From positions 153,456 to 217,455 of the forward strand of contig NZ_FOJM01000012.1 in assembly GCF_900111825.1 (NCBI RefSeq): 64,000 bases of DNA, read 5' to 3'. Both the position numbers and the translations under genes were made by a program. The notes beneath the pieces were generated by a model. It had not been told where the DNA came from. It did no database searches and worked only from the letters and a program-made list of their open reading frames with translations. The stretch comes from Pedobacter suwonensis. Lineage in GTDB: Bacteria; Bacteroidota; Bacteroidia; Sphingobacteriales; Sphingobacteriaceae. Below, in pieces: positions 43,720 through 51,753 of this stretch; positions within the stretch are counted from its first letter, which is position 1, and each line of letters opens with the position of its first letter.

Positions 43720-44802
43720 TTAAACGATATCTCTACAAGCCCTATAAATGTCTTTCCATCCGTCTTTTTGTTTCAGAACGGTTTCCATGTATTCCTGCAT
43801 CACAATTTTATCTTGTACAGGATCTTTGATTACCGAACCGATAATACCGCTGGCAATATCATCAGCTTTTAAAGATCCGTCGCCGAAATGATAGGCCAAT
43901 GCCAATCCATTATTCATTACTGAAATGGCTTCTGCCGTACTTAGCGTGCCCGACGGCGATTTCAGTTTGGTTTTACCATCAAGCGAAACACCGTTACGGA
44001 GTTCCCTAAAAATGGTTACGATCCTCCTGATCTCTTCGGTTATCGATTTTTGAACAGGCAGGTTAATTGACATGCTAAAACTGGCCACCCTTTGTTCAAC
44101 AATATTAACTTCTTCCTCAATTGAAGTAGGTACAGGTAAAATAACCGTATTAAAACGTCTTTTTAGTGCGCTTGAGAGTTCATTTACCCCTTTATCCCGG
44201 TTATTTGCGGTTGCAATTACGTTAAAACCCTGCACCGCCTGCACCTGCGTATTTAGTTCGGGTATAGGTAACATTTTTTCGGACAGAATGGTAATCAGTG
44301 AATCCTGAACATCGGCTGCAATTCTGGTAAGCTCTTCAATACGTACAATCTTGCCTTCTTTCATTGCCCGCATTACAGGTGTTTCTACAATGGCTTCTTT
44401 AACCGGACCTGCTGATAATAACATGGCATAATTCCAGCCATAACGCACCGCTTCCTCACTGGTACCTGCCGTACCTTGTATCACCAGATTAGAATCGCCG
44501 GTAATCGCAGCAGTAATGTGTTCTGAAACCCATGATTTGGCCGTACCTGGTAAACCATATAACAATAAAGCCCTATCGGTAGTTAACGTCGCTACAGCGA
44601 TTTCCATCAGCCTTCTGTTACCAATATATTTTGGGGTTACCTCAAAACCATTCCCCAGTTTTTTGCCCATTAAATAATCGATCACGGCATGTGGCGATAA
44701 CTGCCAGTTTACAGGTTTTACATGTTTATCTTCCTTTTTTAACTCTTCAATTTCCTGCTTAAACTGTTGTTCGGCAGCTTGTCTTAATACGTTATTCTCC
44801 AC
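43720..44802 (-). CDS. MoxR-type AAA ATPase
   Basis: ATPase of 360 aa. Walker A is GLPGTAKS at 83-90, Walker B IVRIEE at 152-157 and sensor 1 ATANN at 197-201. The segment SEEAVRYGWNYAMLL and the following arginine-rich region fit MoxR/RavA-like AAA proteins. It is probably a hexameric remodeller working with the VWA protein two genes downstream. It follows the DUF5691 gene by 12 bases and precedes the DUF5682 gene by one base. Confidence 0.9.
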   Translation of the reverse strand: MENNVLRQAAEQQFKQEIEELKKEDKHVKPVNWQLSPHAVIDYLMGKKLGNGFEVTPKYIGNRRLMEIAVATLTTDRALLLYGLPGTAKSWVSEHITAAITGDSNLVIQGTAGTSEEAVRYGWNYAMLLSAGPVKEAIVETPVMRAMKEGKIVRIEELTRIAADVQDSLITILSEKMLPIPELNTQVQAVQGFNVIATANNRDKGVNELSSALKRRFNTVILPVPTSIEEEVNIVEQRVASFSMSINLPVQKSITEEIRRIVTIFRELRNGVSLDGKTKLKSPSGTLSTAEAISVMNNGLALAYHFGDGSLKADDIASGIIGSVIKDPVQDKIVMQEYMETVLKQKDGWKDIYRACRDIV

Positions 44803-44814
44803 GCTAATTAGATT

Positions 44815-46275
44815 TTAAAATTTTAGTGTTTGCCTCAACTCGATATAGCGAACCATCGCTACTACCTGGTTACTGAAATATTTTGCCTGATAATGGTCTG
44901 AAGCTGGTGTTTCGAATTTTTTCATGAGTGGTAACAGGCTATCAGGCATTGATAAAGCCAGCTTTTGATAAACGTTGGTCTGGATTGCATAAGGATTATC
45001 AGATAGTTTTTTAAAAATCCGTTCTGCAATAACCGTTTCTATAATATCATAACTTTCCAAAAGCAAATCCAATACCCTGTTGAAATCAGTTTCGAGTAGT
45101 TCTTTAATAAAAGTCGTCCGCTCTTTAGGATTAACATACTTTAGCAGTTCGATTCCATTCTCAATGCCTAATTCAAGCAGTTTTTTACTTAATAACCCAT
45201 CTTTAAAATGAATTGCTGTATTTTTCAGAAAAGGTTTAAAAACCTCAGCATGTTGATCGCCTAATACCAGTTTCAGCCAATCTTCTACCGAAAGGTTAAA
45301 TTTTGAAGCCAGCGTCCCGATATCGATAAACTCAAAAATCTGGGCCACCCAAAAAACAGCGTCATCAATACCTTTTTGTGAACTGATTTTCTCCAAACCA
45401 TATTTAAACAATTCATCACCCGGTGTAACCCCAGGATCAATAGCCAAAACCTTTTTCTTTGCAATAAGCATTACCCGTTCTTCTTTAACGGAAAGGATAT
45501 TGATAAGATAGTTTAAAAATAGCTGATTTACTGCGGTACCTGGCACTAATTTAAGCAGGTAAATAGCAATATCTCTTACTTTTTTGCTCTTATCGTTTAA
45601 AACTGACATTAAAAAAGTTTCGTCGTTGATGGAAAGATTGATTTCCAACAAAGCGATAAATTCGACCCTTACATTTGCGTTTTCCTGTTGCAGATCAGCT
45701 AATAACGCCAAAGCGTCTGATGGCGAATCTGCTCTTAAATCTGCAAAATAGTTTAGGCGCCATTCCAGGTTACCTGTTTCCCAATCCTGCCCTGACGAAA
45801 CGGAATCAAAAAGTTCCGCCCAGTTTTTATTGATGCCTGCCAGCCAATTTCCCGTTTCACCACAGGCTGTTAAGACTGCTTCGGCTTTCCGTTTCTGTAA
45901 TAAAGCTTTATTTAAAGCAATGGTAACCAGATCTGCACCAAATATTTTATTGGCCTGATTGGTTCGGTAAACCAAGTAATAAAATAACACATCGTCTTTT
46001 AACCGGAGTGCTGATTTGACCTGAAAACCAGTAAATGCATCTACTTCGTTTTTTTCTTCATCCGGACAACCTTGCTGAGCACCGCTATAAACATCAGGTA
46101 TCCTACCTGATTCGTGATACAGGAAATTTACCGCAGCATTTTTCAAAAAAGCATCTTCCTTATCTATCTGCCCGGCTATAATTCGGTTACCTATTCCGAC
46201 TAAATCGGGAATTGGATCAAAAGTCACTTTATCAGTGCCTAAAAGGGCTGTTTTTATAATTTTCTGATCGCTCAT
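44815..46275 (-). CDS. DUF5691 family protein (HEAT-like)
   Basis: Protein of 486 aa matching DUF5691, a family found with SWIM, MoxR and VWA genes. It opens KIIKTALLGTDKVTF, a typical start for the family. The middle shows helical-repeat segments like VEFIALLEINLSINDETFL and SKKVRDIAIYLLKLVP, consistent with HEAT-like repeats and a scaffold or adaptor role. There are no catalytic motifs. Its ATG overlaps the stop of the SWIM gene (ATGA), so translation is coupled. Confidence 0.8.
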   Translation of the reverse strand: MSDQKIIKTALLGTDKVTFDPIPDLVGIGNRIIAGQIDKEDAFLKNAAVNFLYHESGRIPDVYSGAQQGCPDEEKNEVDAFTGFQVKSALRLKDDVLFYYLVYRTNQANKIFGADLVTIALNKALLQKRKAEAVLTACGETGNWLAGINKNWAELFDSVSSGQDWETGNLEWRLNYFADLRADSPSDALALLADLQQENANVRVEFIALLEINLSINDETFLMSVLNDKSKKVRDIAIYLLKLVPGTAVNQLFLNYLINILSVKEERVMLIAKKKVLAIDPGVTPGDELFKYGLEKISSQKGIDDAVFWVAQIFEFIDIGTLASKFNLSVEDWLKLVLGDQHAEVFKPFLKNTAIHFKDGLLSKKLLELGIENGIELLKYVNPKERTTFIKELLETDFNRVLDLLLESYDIIETVIAERIFKKLSDNPYAIQTNVYQKLALSMPDSLLPLMKKFETPASDHYQAKYFSNQVVAMVRYIELRQTLKF

Positions 46276-47581
46276 TTTATCGGGTAATGTTTATCATTTA
46301 TAAAAACTGAAGCTAAGTTGATCTGCTCATTCTGATAAATACCAAAGCATACGAAAGAATTACCCTTGGTGATGGAAAGGATTAGCCAACATTCATCTTC
46401 AGAATTGCTCAATAAAATGAGTTTCTGATCCGAATCAACCAAAAACCACGTTTCTTTTTCAAAAACCAGCTTTACAGACGATAGTAAAAAAGGAATTTCT
46501 TCTGCAAACGGATTGATGGCTAATAAAGCCGAAACGTGCCTGAAAAGATCCGCAATATTACTTTGCGTTTCTGGAAAGAACTGAACATTCTCTTTTCGAA
46601 CTTCACCTTTAAATAAGGCCCTTAAAGGTGTGGGCGAAGGATAAAATGCAAGCGCTGCATGAACAACATCTCCCGGTATTAAATTATTGGCATTAGCCTG
46701 AATCGTAGTATAGAAATTAATAATAAGTGCATAACACTTGGTTTTTTCACCGTAAAGCCAGATTTTCTCCGTTTTCAGATTATTATCTTCGGTAGTGTCA
46801 ATCGATAGTACACACCAATCGTCAGTTATACCTGTGTTCGCCAGTATTTCCTCTTTTGATATATTCCACCCAACCAGCGACCTTACTTCCTGTTTAAGAT
46901 CTTCCGGAAGCAGTTGCTGATTTTTATAGGCCTCTGTAAGCAGGTAAGTTTTGCTTAGCGATTTGATCAGTGCTTTTTGCCAACCCTCTTTGTAAAAATT
47001 AATATTATTCAATCTTTTAAGGTTATTAGCTAAACCACCAGCCTGTGCATCTACCATCCTTGCAACTATATTTTTGTTAAAATCATAGGCATTCTGTGGA
47101 ATATGCATGATACCGCTACGCACTAAATCTTTAATCCACAACCTAAGTTCCTCAATACCTGAATCAACTTTTTTAGTCCTCGCTTCTAGTCTCTTTTGCT
47201 GGGCTTTCTCATCTACTACTGCATCTTCTTTAGGTCTTTTTTCTTCCTGTTTCGCAGAACGTTTATTGATCCACTCTTCTACATGTGGCGCCATATTCTC
47301 TTCACAGGAAAAAACAGATGAATTAGAAACATATAGAAAAAGTAGCCCCAAGCCGTGTTTACAAGGAAATTTCCTGCTGGGACAAGAACACTTAAAAGCA
47401 AGATTAACTAAATCGATAATGGTTTTATACGGTGTTTTACCACTCCCCTGACAATCCCCCAAAGTGCTTTTTCGTGAGCAGCCGTAACTACCCATTTCGA
47501 TGGCGTAGCTAATGCTTTCCCTGCTTTTACAGATGCATCATCGGGAGCAAACTTTAAAATCTGTTCGTGCGTAAACTTCAT
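46272..47581 (-). CDS. SWIM zinc-finger protein with an apparent single-base frameshift
   Basis: First gene of the five-gene operon. The natural start is the ATG at 47581 (MKFTHEQILKFAPDD), but this frame ends soon after residue 42. The rest of the protein, with DCQGSGKTPYKTI and the SWIM motif CSCPSRKFPCKH (CxCx6CxH), continues in another frame to 46272. The two halves join as ALWG-DCQGSGK, as the family expects, if one G is added to the five-G run (minus strand, 47460-47456) or if the ribosome slips back one base there. Corrected length is about 436 aa. An ATG at 47495 in the downstream frame gives 407 aa with an unrelated N-terminus and is probably not the real start. SWIM domains bind DNA or proteins. 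The ATGA overlap couples it to the DUF5691 gene. Confidence 0.78.
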
Positions 47582-47959
47582 CCTTCATTAATGAGGTTAT
47601 CCGGATGCATTCTGGAAATCGAGGATTGGGTTTTACTGTATATTTTTTTCATTTGAGCGTTCCATCTATTTAGCATAAGTTAAAACCAAATATAAAAATT
47701 ACTTATAATCCTTAACATGCCTCACTAAAAATTCATCAAAATATAATACATCAAGCGTATTTGTTTATTTTTAGTAGACGATTATTCGTTATGTAAAAGA
47801 AAAGGAGCTATTAGCACGAAGCTAGATATAAGCAAGTTGAGGCAGATTTTTTGAATTATTTGAATTTTTATTGCAGCTCAATATTTAAATGTAAAAAAAT
47901 CTGACTGGCAGCTACTTATCCCCTTGTAAAACCACACCCAAAGCCTATTTTTAACGTGT
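47582..47959. other. Gap between the SWIM operon and the ECF-associated barrel gene
   Basis: An AT-rich stretch of 378 bases without a recognisable gene or repeat. It contains the operon promoter at 47687-47694. The leader from there to the ATG at 47581 would be about 100 bases. Confidence 0.5.
47687..47694 (-). promoter_or_regulatory. -7 promoter element for the SWIM-DUF5691-MoxR-DUF5682-VWA operon
   Basis: TATATTTG on the minus strand, with a weak TTAAGG about 19 bases upstream. Confidence 0.5.
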
Positions 47960-49462
47960 TTACCGAAACCTGTACCCTACTCCAATCCTAAAAAAATGAT
48001 TACGCTGTTTAAAAGAACCCAAACTATTATTTAGATTGTATGGGGTTAACCATTGGTAGCTGGCATTAACATCAAATTGTTTAATATGAATGTTGATGCC
48101 CCCTGTAATTCCGATGTTTACCCTATTGTTTACGGTATTGGTATTAACTAAGATAGAGTCGATTTGCTTGCTATGGTATAACGTATCGCTCGGATTGACT
48201 ATTGGATTTAATTTGGTGATTCCTATAGATTGCTTGCCTACAAAACTAACTATCGGACCAGCTTTCAAATCGATATGTTTTGATAACTTATACGCAGCAG
48301 CTAATGGAATATCGATTGTAATCAATTTTCGCGTCGTAGCAATGATAAGCGGTGGTACCGAGTCTGGTCGGTAATAACTCGGATGTGTAAATTCCCCTGC
48401 AATTTTTTGGTTACTGTTGGCATTTAAACCAACTGTAAGTTGCCAGTTTTTATTGAGTGCATAGGAACCAAATAAACCTATATAAAAACTATTATTTCCT
48501 TTTTGCACATTCATCCCGGAGTTTAAACCATAACTATACTTTGAAGCAATAGAACCGTTTTGTTTGGTTTTATTCGTTCTGATTTTAGGCAAGCTGATAT
48601 TTGTTTCCTTTTGATTTTTACCATTAGCAATACGTTCAGCTTTTTTATCATAATGCCGTGTTCTGTTATCTTGATTCCCTGATAGATTTTGAAAGTCATT
48701 AGCTTTAACTACCGGTATTGCTATACGCTGAATTTTTAGGGGAAGATCAATATAGGTAACTCCTTGTTGATATTGCTTTGGCCACGATAATAATTTGCCG
48801 CTCTTCCCAAATAAGCTGTTCTCCTTTTGATCAGTATTGCTGATGACTTCCACTTTTGAACTGGATTTCAGGTTTATCTTATTTAAATCTTCAATTGATT
48901 CGACTTGACTAGACTCTTTTGCAACAAAATATTTGTTGTTTAAAGGAGTAACTGCATTTGCTTTCATGGTTGTTGAAGCGTTTTTCTGCATTTGCCGGGC
49001 CGGTTTTTCCAGCTCAGAAGCATTATCGCTAACAAATTTATTTTGCTCCACATTTGCATTCAATGAATCCTCTGCGCCATTGAGGCTATCTCTGATTATC
49101 GTACTGTCAGCTATTTCATTATAATTTAATACCTTATTGCTATCCACAAGCATCGAATCCGAAAAGACCGATTTAACTTTATTTTCTATTTCATTCTGCT
49201 TATTGTCCGATTTTTTAAGTGTGAAGTAGCCCACAGTGGAGGCTGCAGCAGCTACAGAGAAGGTATATCCTATTATTTTAACTACTTTTAATAGTTTGGT
49301 GCCTGTTGATAAATGTGGTCCGTGGCCACCACCCGTACCGATTGGCATTTTTTCATTGAGCAGTTTCTGCATACCTGTCCATGAGGCATCAGCAGCATCC
49401 TTGACAGGCAAACCATCAAATTTATCGCGCCAGAGTTTATGATACCATGCTGAATTTTTCAT
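47960..49462 (-). CDS. Membrane-spanning protein with C-terminal barrel, ECF sigma partner
   Basis: Protein of 500 aa. Residues 1-55 are hydrophilic and resemble the N-termini of sigma-linked proteins in this phylum (WYHKLWRDKFDGLPV, then WTGMQKLLNEKMP). One transmembrane segment is at about 58-85 (VVKIIGYTFSVAAAASTVGYF). A long low-complexity, Ser/Asn/Lys-rich periplasmic stretch follows to about 310, then alternating strands ending YQWLTP...FFRIGVGYRFR, as in a small outer-membrane-type barrel. No known domain is certain. Its ATG overlaps the sigma gene stop (ATGA). It may be an anti-sigma-like partner, which is inference. Confidence 0.7.
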   Translation of the reverse strand: MKNSAWYHKLWRDKFDGLPVKDAADASWTGMQKLLNEKMPIGTGGGHGPHLSTGTKLLKVVKIIGYTFSVAAAASTVGYFTLKKSDNKQNEIENKVKSVFSDSMLVDSNKVLNYNEIADSTIIRDSLNGAEDSLNANVEQNKFVSDNASELEKPARQMQKNASTTMKANAVTPLNNKYFVAKESSQVESIEDLNKINLKSSSKVEVISNTDQKENSLFGKSGKLLSWPKQYQQGVTYIDLPLKIQRIAIPVVKANDFQNLSGNQDNRTRHYDKKAERIANGKNQKETNISLPKIRTNKTKQNGSIASKYSYGLNSGMNVQKGNNSFYIGLFGSYALNKNWQLTVGLNANSNQKIAGEFTHPSYYRPDSVPPLIIATTRKLITIDIPLAAAYKLSKHIDLKAGPIVSFVGKQSIGITKLNPIVNPSDTLYHSKQIDSILVNTNTVNNRVNIGITGGINIHIKQFDVNASYQWLTPYNLNNSLGSFKQRNHFFRIGVGYRFR

Positions 49463-50034
49463 TTCTTTTTCGTTTTTTCAGTTGGTTTATCAATGGCTGA
49501 GGACGCTAACATTTCCCTCAACTGTTTCTTCGCTTCAGAGAGATGCCACCTTGAGGTGCTCTCGGTAATATTCAGATGTTCCCCTATCTCCTTATGCGAA
49601 TAGCCATCTATAATCGAAAGGTTAAAAACCAGCTGCGTAGCGGCTGGCAATAAGCGTATCAATTTGAGGAGATCCTCAACAAAAAGTTTATCTAATACTG
49701 AGGGTTGAATAAAGATTTCTTCTATTTCATCCGGACTAACGGTTTCATTAAACTTGGCTTCTCTTCTGCCAATATCAATGCATGATCTCACCATGACCGT
49801 TCTGATCCAGGCTCCAAATTCTCCTTTTTTTGCATCGAAGGTTTGGATGTGCTGAAAAATCTTCAAAAAACCGGTGTTTAGTGCATCTTGTGCCAAATCA
49901 TCAGATTTTAAATAACGGAAACATATACGCAGCATATCGGCATAGTAAAGTTTATAGAGCCTCTCCTGTGCTTGCCGCTCATTAGCTTTACAGCCTTTGA
50001 TCAGTTTAGTATCTTGCTTAGAAAAAAGGTTCAT
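49459..50034 (-). CDS. ECF-type RNA polymerase sigma factor
   Basis: Sigma-70 family protein of 191 aa. Region 2 shows ERLYKLYYADMLRICFRYLKSDDLAQDALNTGFLKIF (in parts), and region 4 the segments LIRLLPAATQLVFNLSIIDG, YSHKEIGEHLNITESTSRW and HLSEAKKQLREML. There is no region 1 or 3, as in ECF sigma factors. It is translationally coupled to the downstream membrane protein, which is the likely regulator of its activity. Its target promoters are unknown. Confidence 0.9.
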   Translation of the reverse strand: MNLFSKQDTKLIKGCKANERQAQERLYKLYYADMLRICFRYLKSDDLAQDALNTGFLKIFQHIQTFDAKKGEFGAWIRTVMVRSCIDIGRREAKFNETVSPDEIEEIFIQPSVLDKLFVEDLLKLIRLLPAATQLVFNLSIIDGYSHKEIGEHLNITESTSRWHLSEAKKQLREMLASSAIDKPTEKTKKK

Positions 50035-50197
50035 CCATTTGGTTCGGTAAGCGGTTTTTCTTCATCGTGTTGTAAGAGGATTACGAGATGAATATGAAAA
50101 ACGCTGGGTTAAAATTAATTTATTTTTTGCTACGCTATTTTATTTTCGACCAAGCGTTTATAATAATGCCTTCGTATAAGTTTATAAAACCTGTTAT

Positions 50198-51100
50198 ATG
50201 CACCATACCGAAAGCTACAATAGACATGATGAATGGTATAACACACATTTCCCATCTGAAAGTGCTAAAACCGTTTTTTATGAACGAGCCATGGCCACCG
50301 GTAAAGATAATATAGCTTATTGGCTTCAAAAACTGTTCTTTAACTGTATTGATCCGCTTTTAACAAAAAAGAAACAAAGTTGGCTTACCATAGGTGATGG
50401 TTATGGATTTGATGCGCAATACATCCTTAGTTCAGGCAACATTGTATTAGCAACTGATCTCAATACAGATTTTCTAAATATTGCACTAAAAAGAGGGATT
50501 ATTGATGCCTGTGCTGCGGAGAATGCAGAAAAACTTACACAAGAATACAATAGTTTTGATTTTGTACTTTGTAAAGAATCCTATCACCACTTTCCAAGGC
50601 CCTATGCTGCCATGTACGAAATGATCAGGGTAGCCAAACATGGCGTAATCGTTATAGAGCCACAAGATCCGGTAATCAAGATGCCACTGCTATTGATGTT
50701 AAGCAATCTTCTGAACCGGAATGCGCATTTTTTAAATAAATTATGGAATAACCGCTTTTCATTTGAGCCGGTCGGAAATTTTGTTTATAAGGTTTCGGAA
50801 AGAGAATTTGAAAAGTTAGCAGCTGGTTTAGGCCTGCCTCTAATCGGCTTTAAAAAGATTAATCCAAATTACTGGTTTAAAGGAGCAGATCTGGTATCAA
50901 CCGAGCGCTATAGTAAAAAGTTTTTCTTTATCAGATTAAAGAAGTTTATCCTTGATGTTCTTGTCAGGATAAAAACCATGCCCTCGCAGGTATTAGCCAC
51001 CGTTATTTTTAAACAGTTGCCGGATGAGTGTACAATAACTCTCCTCAAGGAGAATGGATACCATCTGGTTTACATTCCACAAAACCCATATTTAGATTAA
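50198..51100 (+). CDS. Class I SAM-dependent methyltransferase
   Basis: Protein of 300 aa. The glycine-rich SAM-binding motif is LTIGDGYGFDAQYILSSG near 64-81, followed by the acidic LATDLN and the post-motif DFVLCKESYHHFPRPYAAM, as in ubiE/Methyltransf_11-type enzymes. The segment MIRVAKHGVIVIEPQDPV completes the core. The C-terminal third is basic and hydrophobic (KKFFFIRLKKFILDVLVRI), perhaps membrane-associated. The substrate is unknown. A small membrane protein gene follows at 28 bases. The start is taken at the ATG at 50198. Confidence 0.82.
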   Translation: MHHTESYNRHDEWYNTHFPSESAKTVFYERAMATGKDNIAYWLQKLFFNCIDPLLTKKKQSWLTIGDGYGFDAQYILSSGNIVLATDLNTDFLNIALKRGIIDACAAENAEKLTQEYNSFDFVLCKESYHHFPRPYAAMYEMIRVAKHGVIVIEPQDPVIKMPLLLMLSNLLNRNAHFLNKLWNNRFSFEPVGNFVYKVSEREFEKLAAGLGLPLIGFKKINPNYWFKGADLVSTERYSKKFFFIRLKKFILDVLVRIKTMPSQVLATVIFKQLPDECTITLLKENGYHLVYIPQNPYLD

Positions 51101-51128
51101 GCCCAACACTTCCAACCATTACCAAAAT

Positions 51129-51374
51129 ATGAGAACCAAAACAACCGTAATAACCCTTTACATCTGCTCCTTTTTAACTTTAGCAGCTTTTTTACTGCTC
51201 ACTTACTTTTATTATCCGCTTATAAACTGGGGCGATTTTTTTACTGCCGCCAGCCTGTTTCTTCCCGTAGCAACCGGATTGCTTGTTTCAGCATTACTTC
51301 TATTCCTGGGTATATACCTGGCTATTAAAGCAATTAATTATCGAAAGGAAAAAAAACATGTGAGATACTTTTGA
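51129..51374 (+). CDS. Small two-helix membrane protein
   Basis: Protein of 81 aa with two strong transmembrane segments (about 7-29 and 38-68) and a basic tail (YRKEKKHVRYF). I recognise no family. It lies 28 bases after the methyltransferase gene and is probably co-transcribed. A terminator-like hairpin follows at 51458. Confidence 0.6.
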   Translation: MRTKTTVITLYICSFLTLAAFLLLTYFYYPLINWGDFFTAASLFLPVATGLLVSALLLFLGIYLAIKAINYRKEKKHVRYF

Positions 51375-51457
51375 GCAAGGATGCGATTTACATGATTAAT
51401 ATTTGTATGCGCTGTGATTTTTAACCTGATAATTTTTACCCCTAAAAACAACATTTG

Positions 51458-51489
51458 AGCAGGCTAGCCTCGGTTCTCCTGCTTTTTTT
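51458..51489 (+). terminator. Probable terminator after the methyltransferase pair
   Basis: AGCAGG (51458-51463) pairs with CCTGCT (51478-51483), then seven T. The loop is 14 bases long, so it is weaker than the other terminators here. Confidence 0.5.
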
Positions 51490-51543
51490 ACTATCATTAC
51501 ATCACAACATTAGGCCATTAACCCGGTTATATTGATCTTGTCA

Positions 51544-51589
51544 TTTGCTTACTCGCATACCATTTCTATCTTTGTAACCGTTATCTTTG
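51544..51589 (+). promoter_or_regulatory. Promoter of the HU/SPOR-exbB-exbD-tonB operon (tandem -7 elements)
   Basis: TTTG at 51544-51547, 19 bases, then TATCTTTG at 51567-51574 is a full consensus promoter. A second TATCTTTG lies at 51582-51589. The leader to the ATG at 51754 is about 160-175 bases, long for this window, with a small hairpin GGATG...CATCC near 51677-51694. The remainder of the 379-base gap holds nothing else recognised. Confidence 0.65.
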
Positions 51590-51753
51590 CACGGATACAG
51601 CTATACCTTTAAAGGACTGTAGTTTCTTCATAGTTGAAACAACAATCTGTACCGGTTTTTGTCCCCTTTTAGAATAGGATGTATAATAGCATCCACAGAC
51701 ACTATTTGAAGGTAAAATATAATTTTTAATTTAAAACGCTTAATTTTACCCGA

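Noticed and set aside
47462..47495. Start of the SWIM gene at the ATG at 47495
   Set aside because: The first residues from this ATG (MGSYGCSRKSTLG) do not look like the family N-terminus, whereas the other frame, from 47581, does up to the G run.
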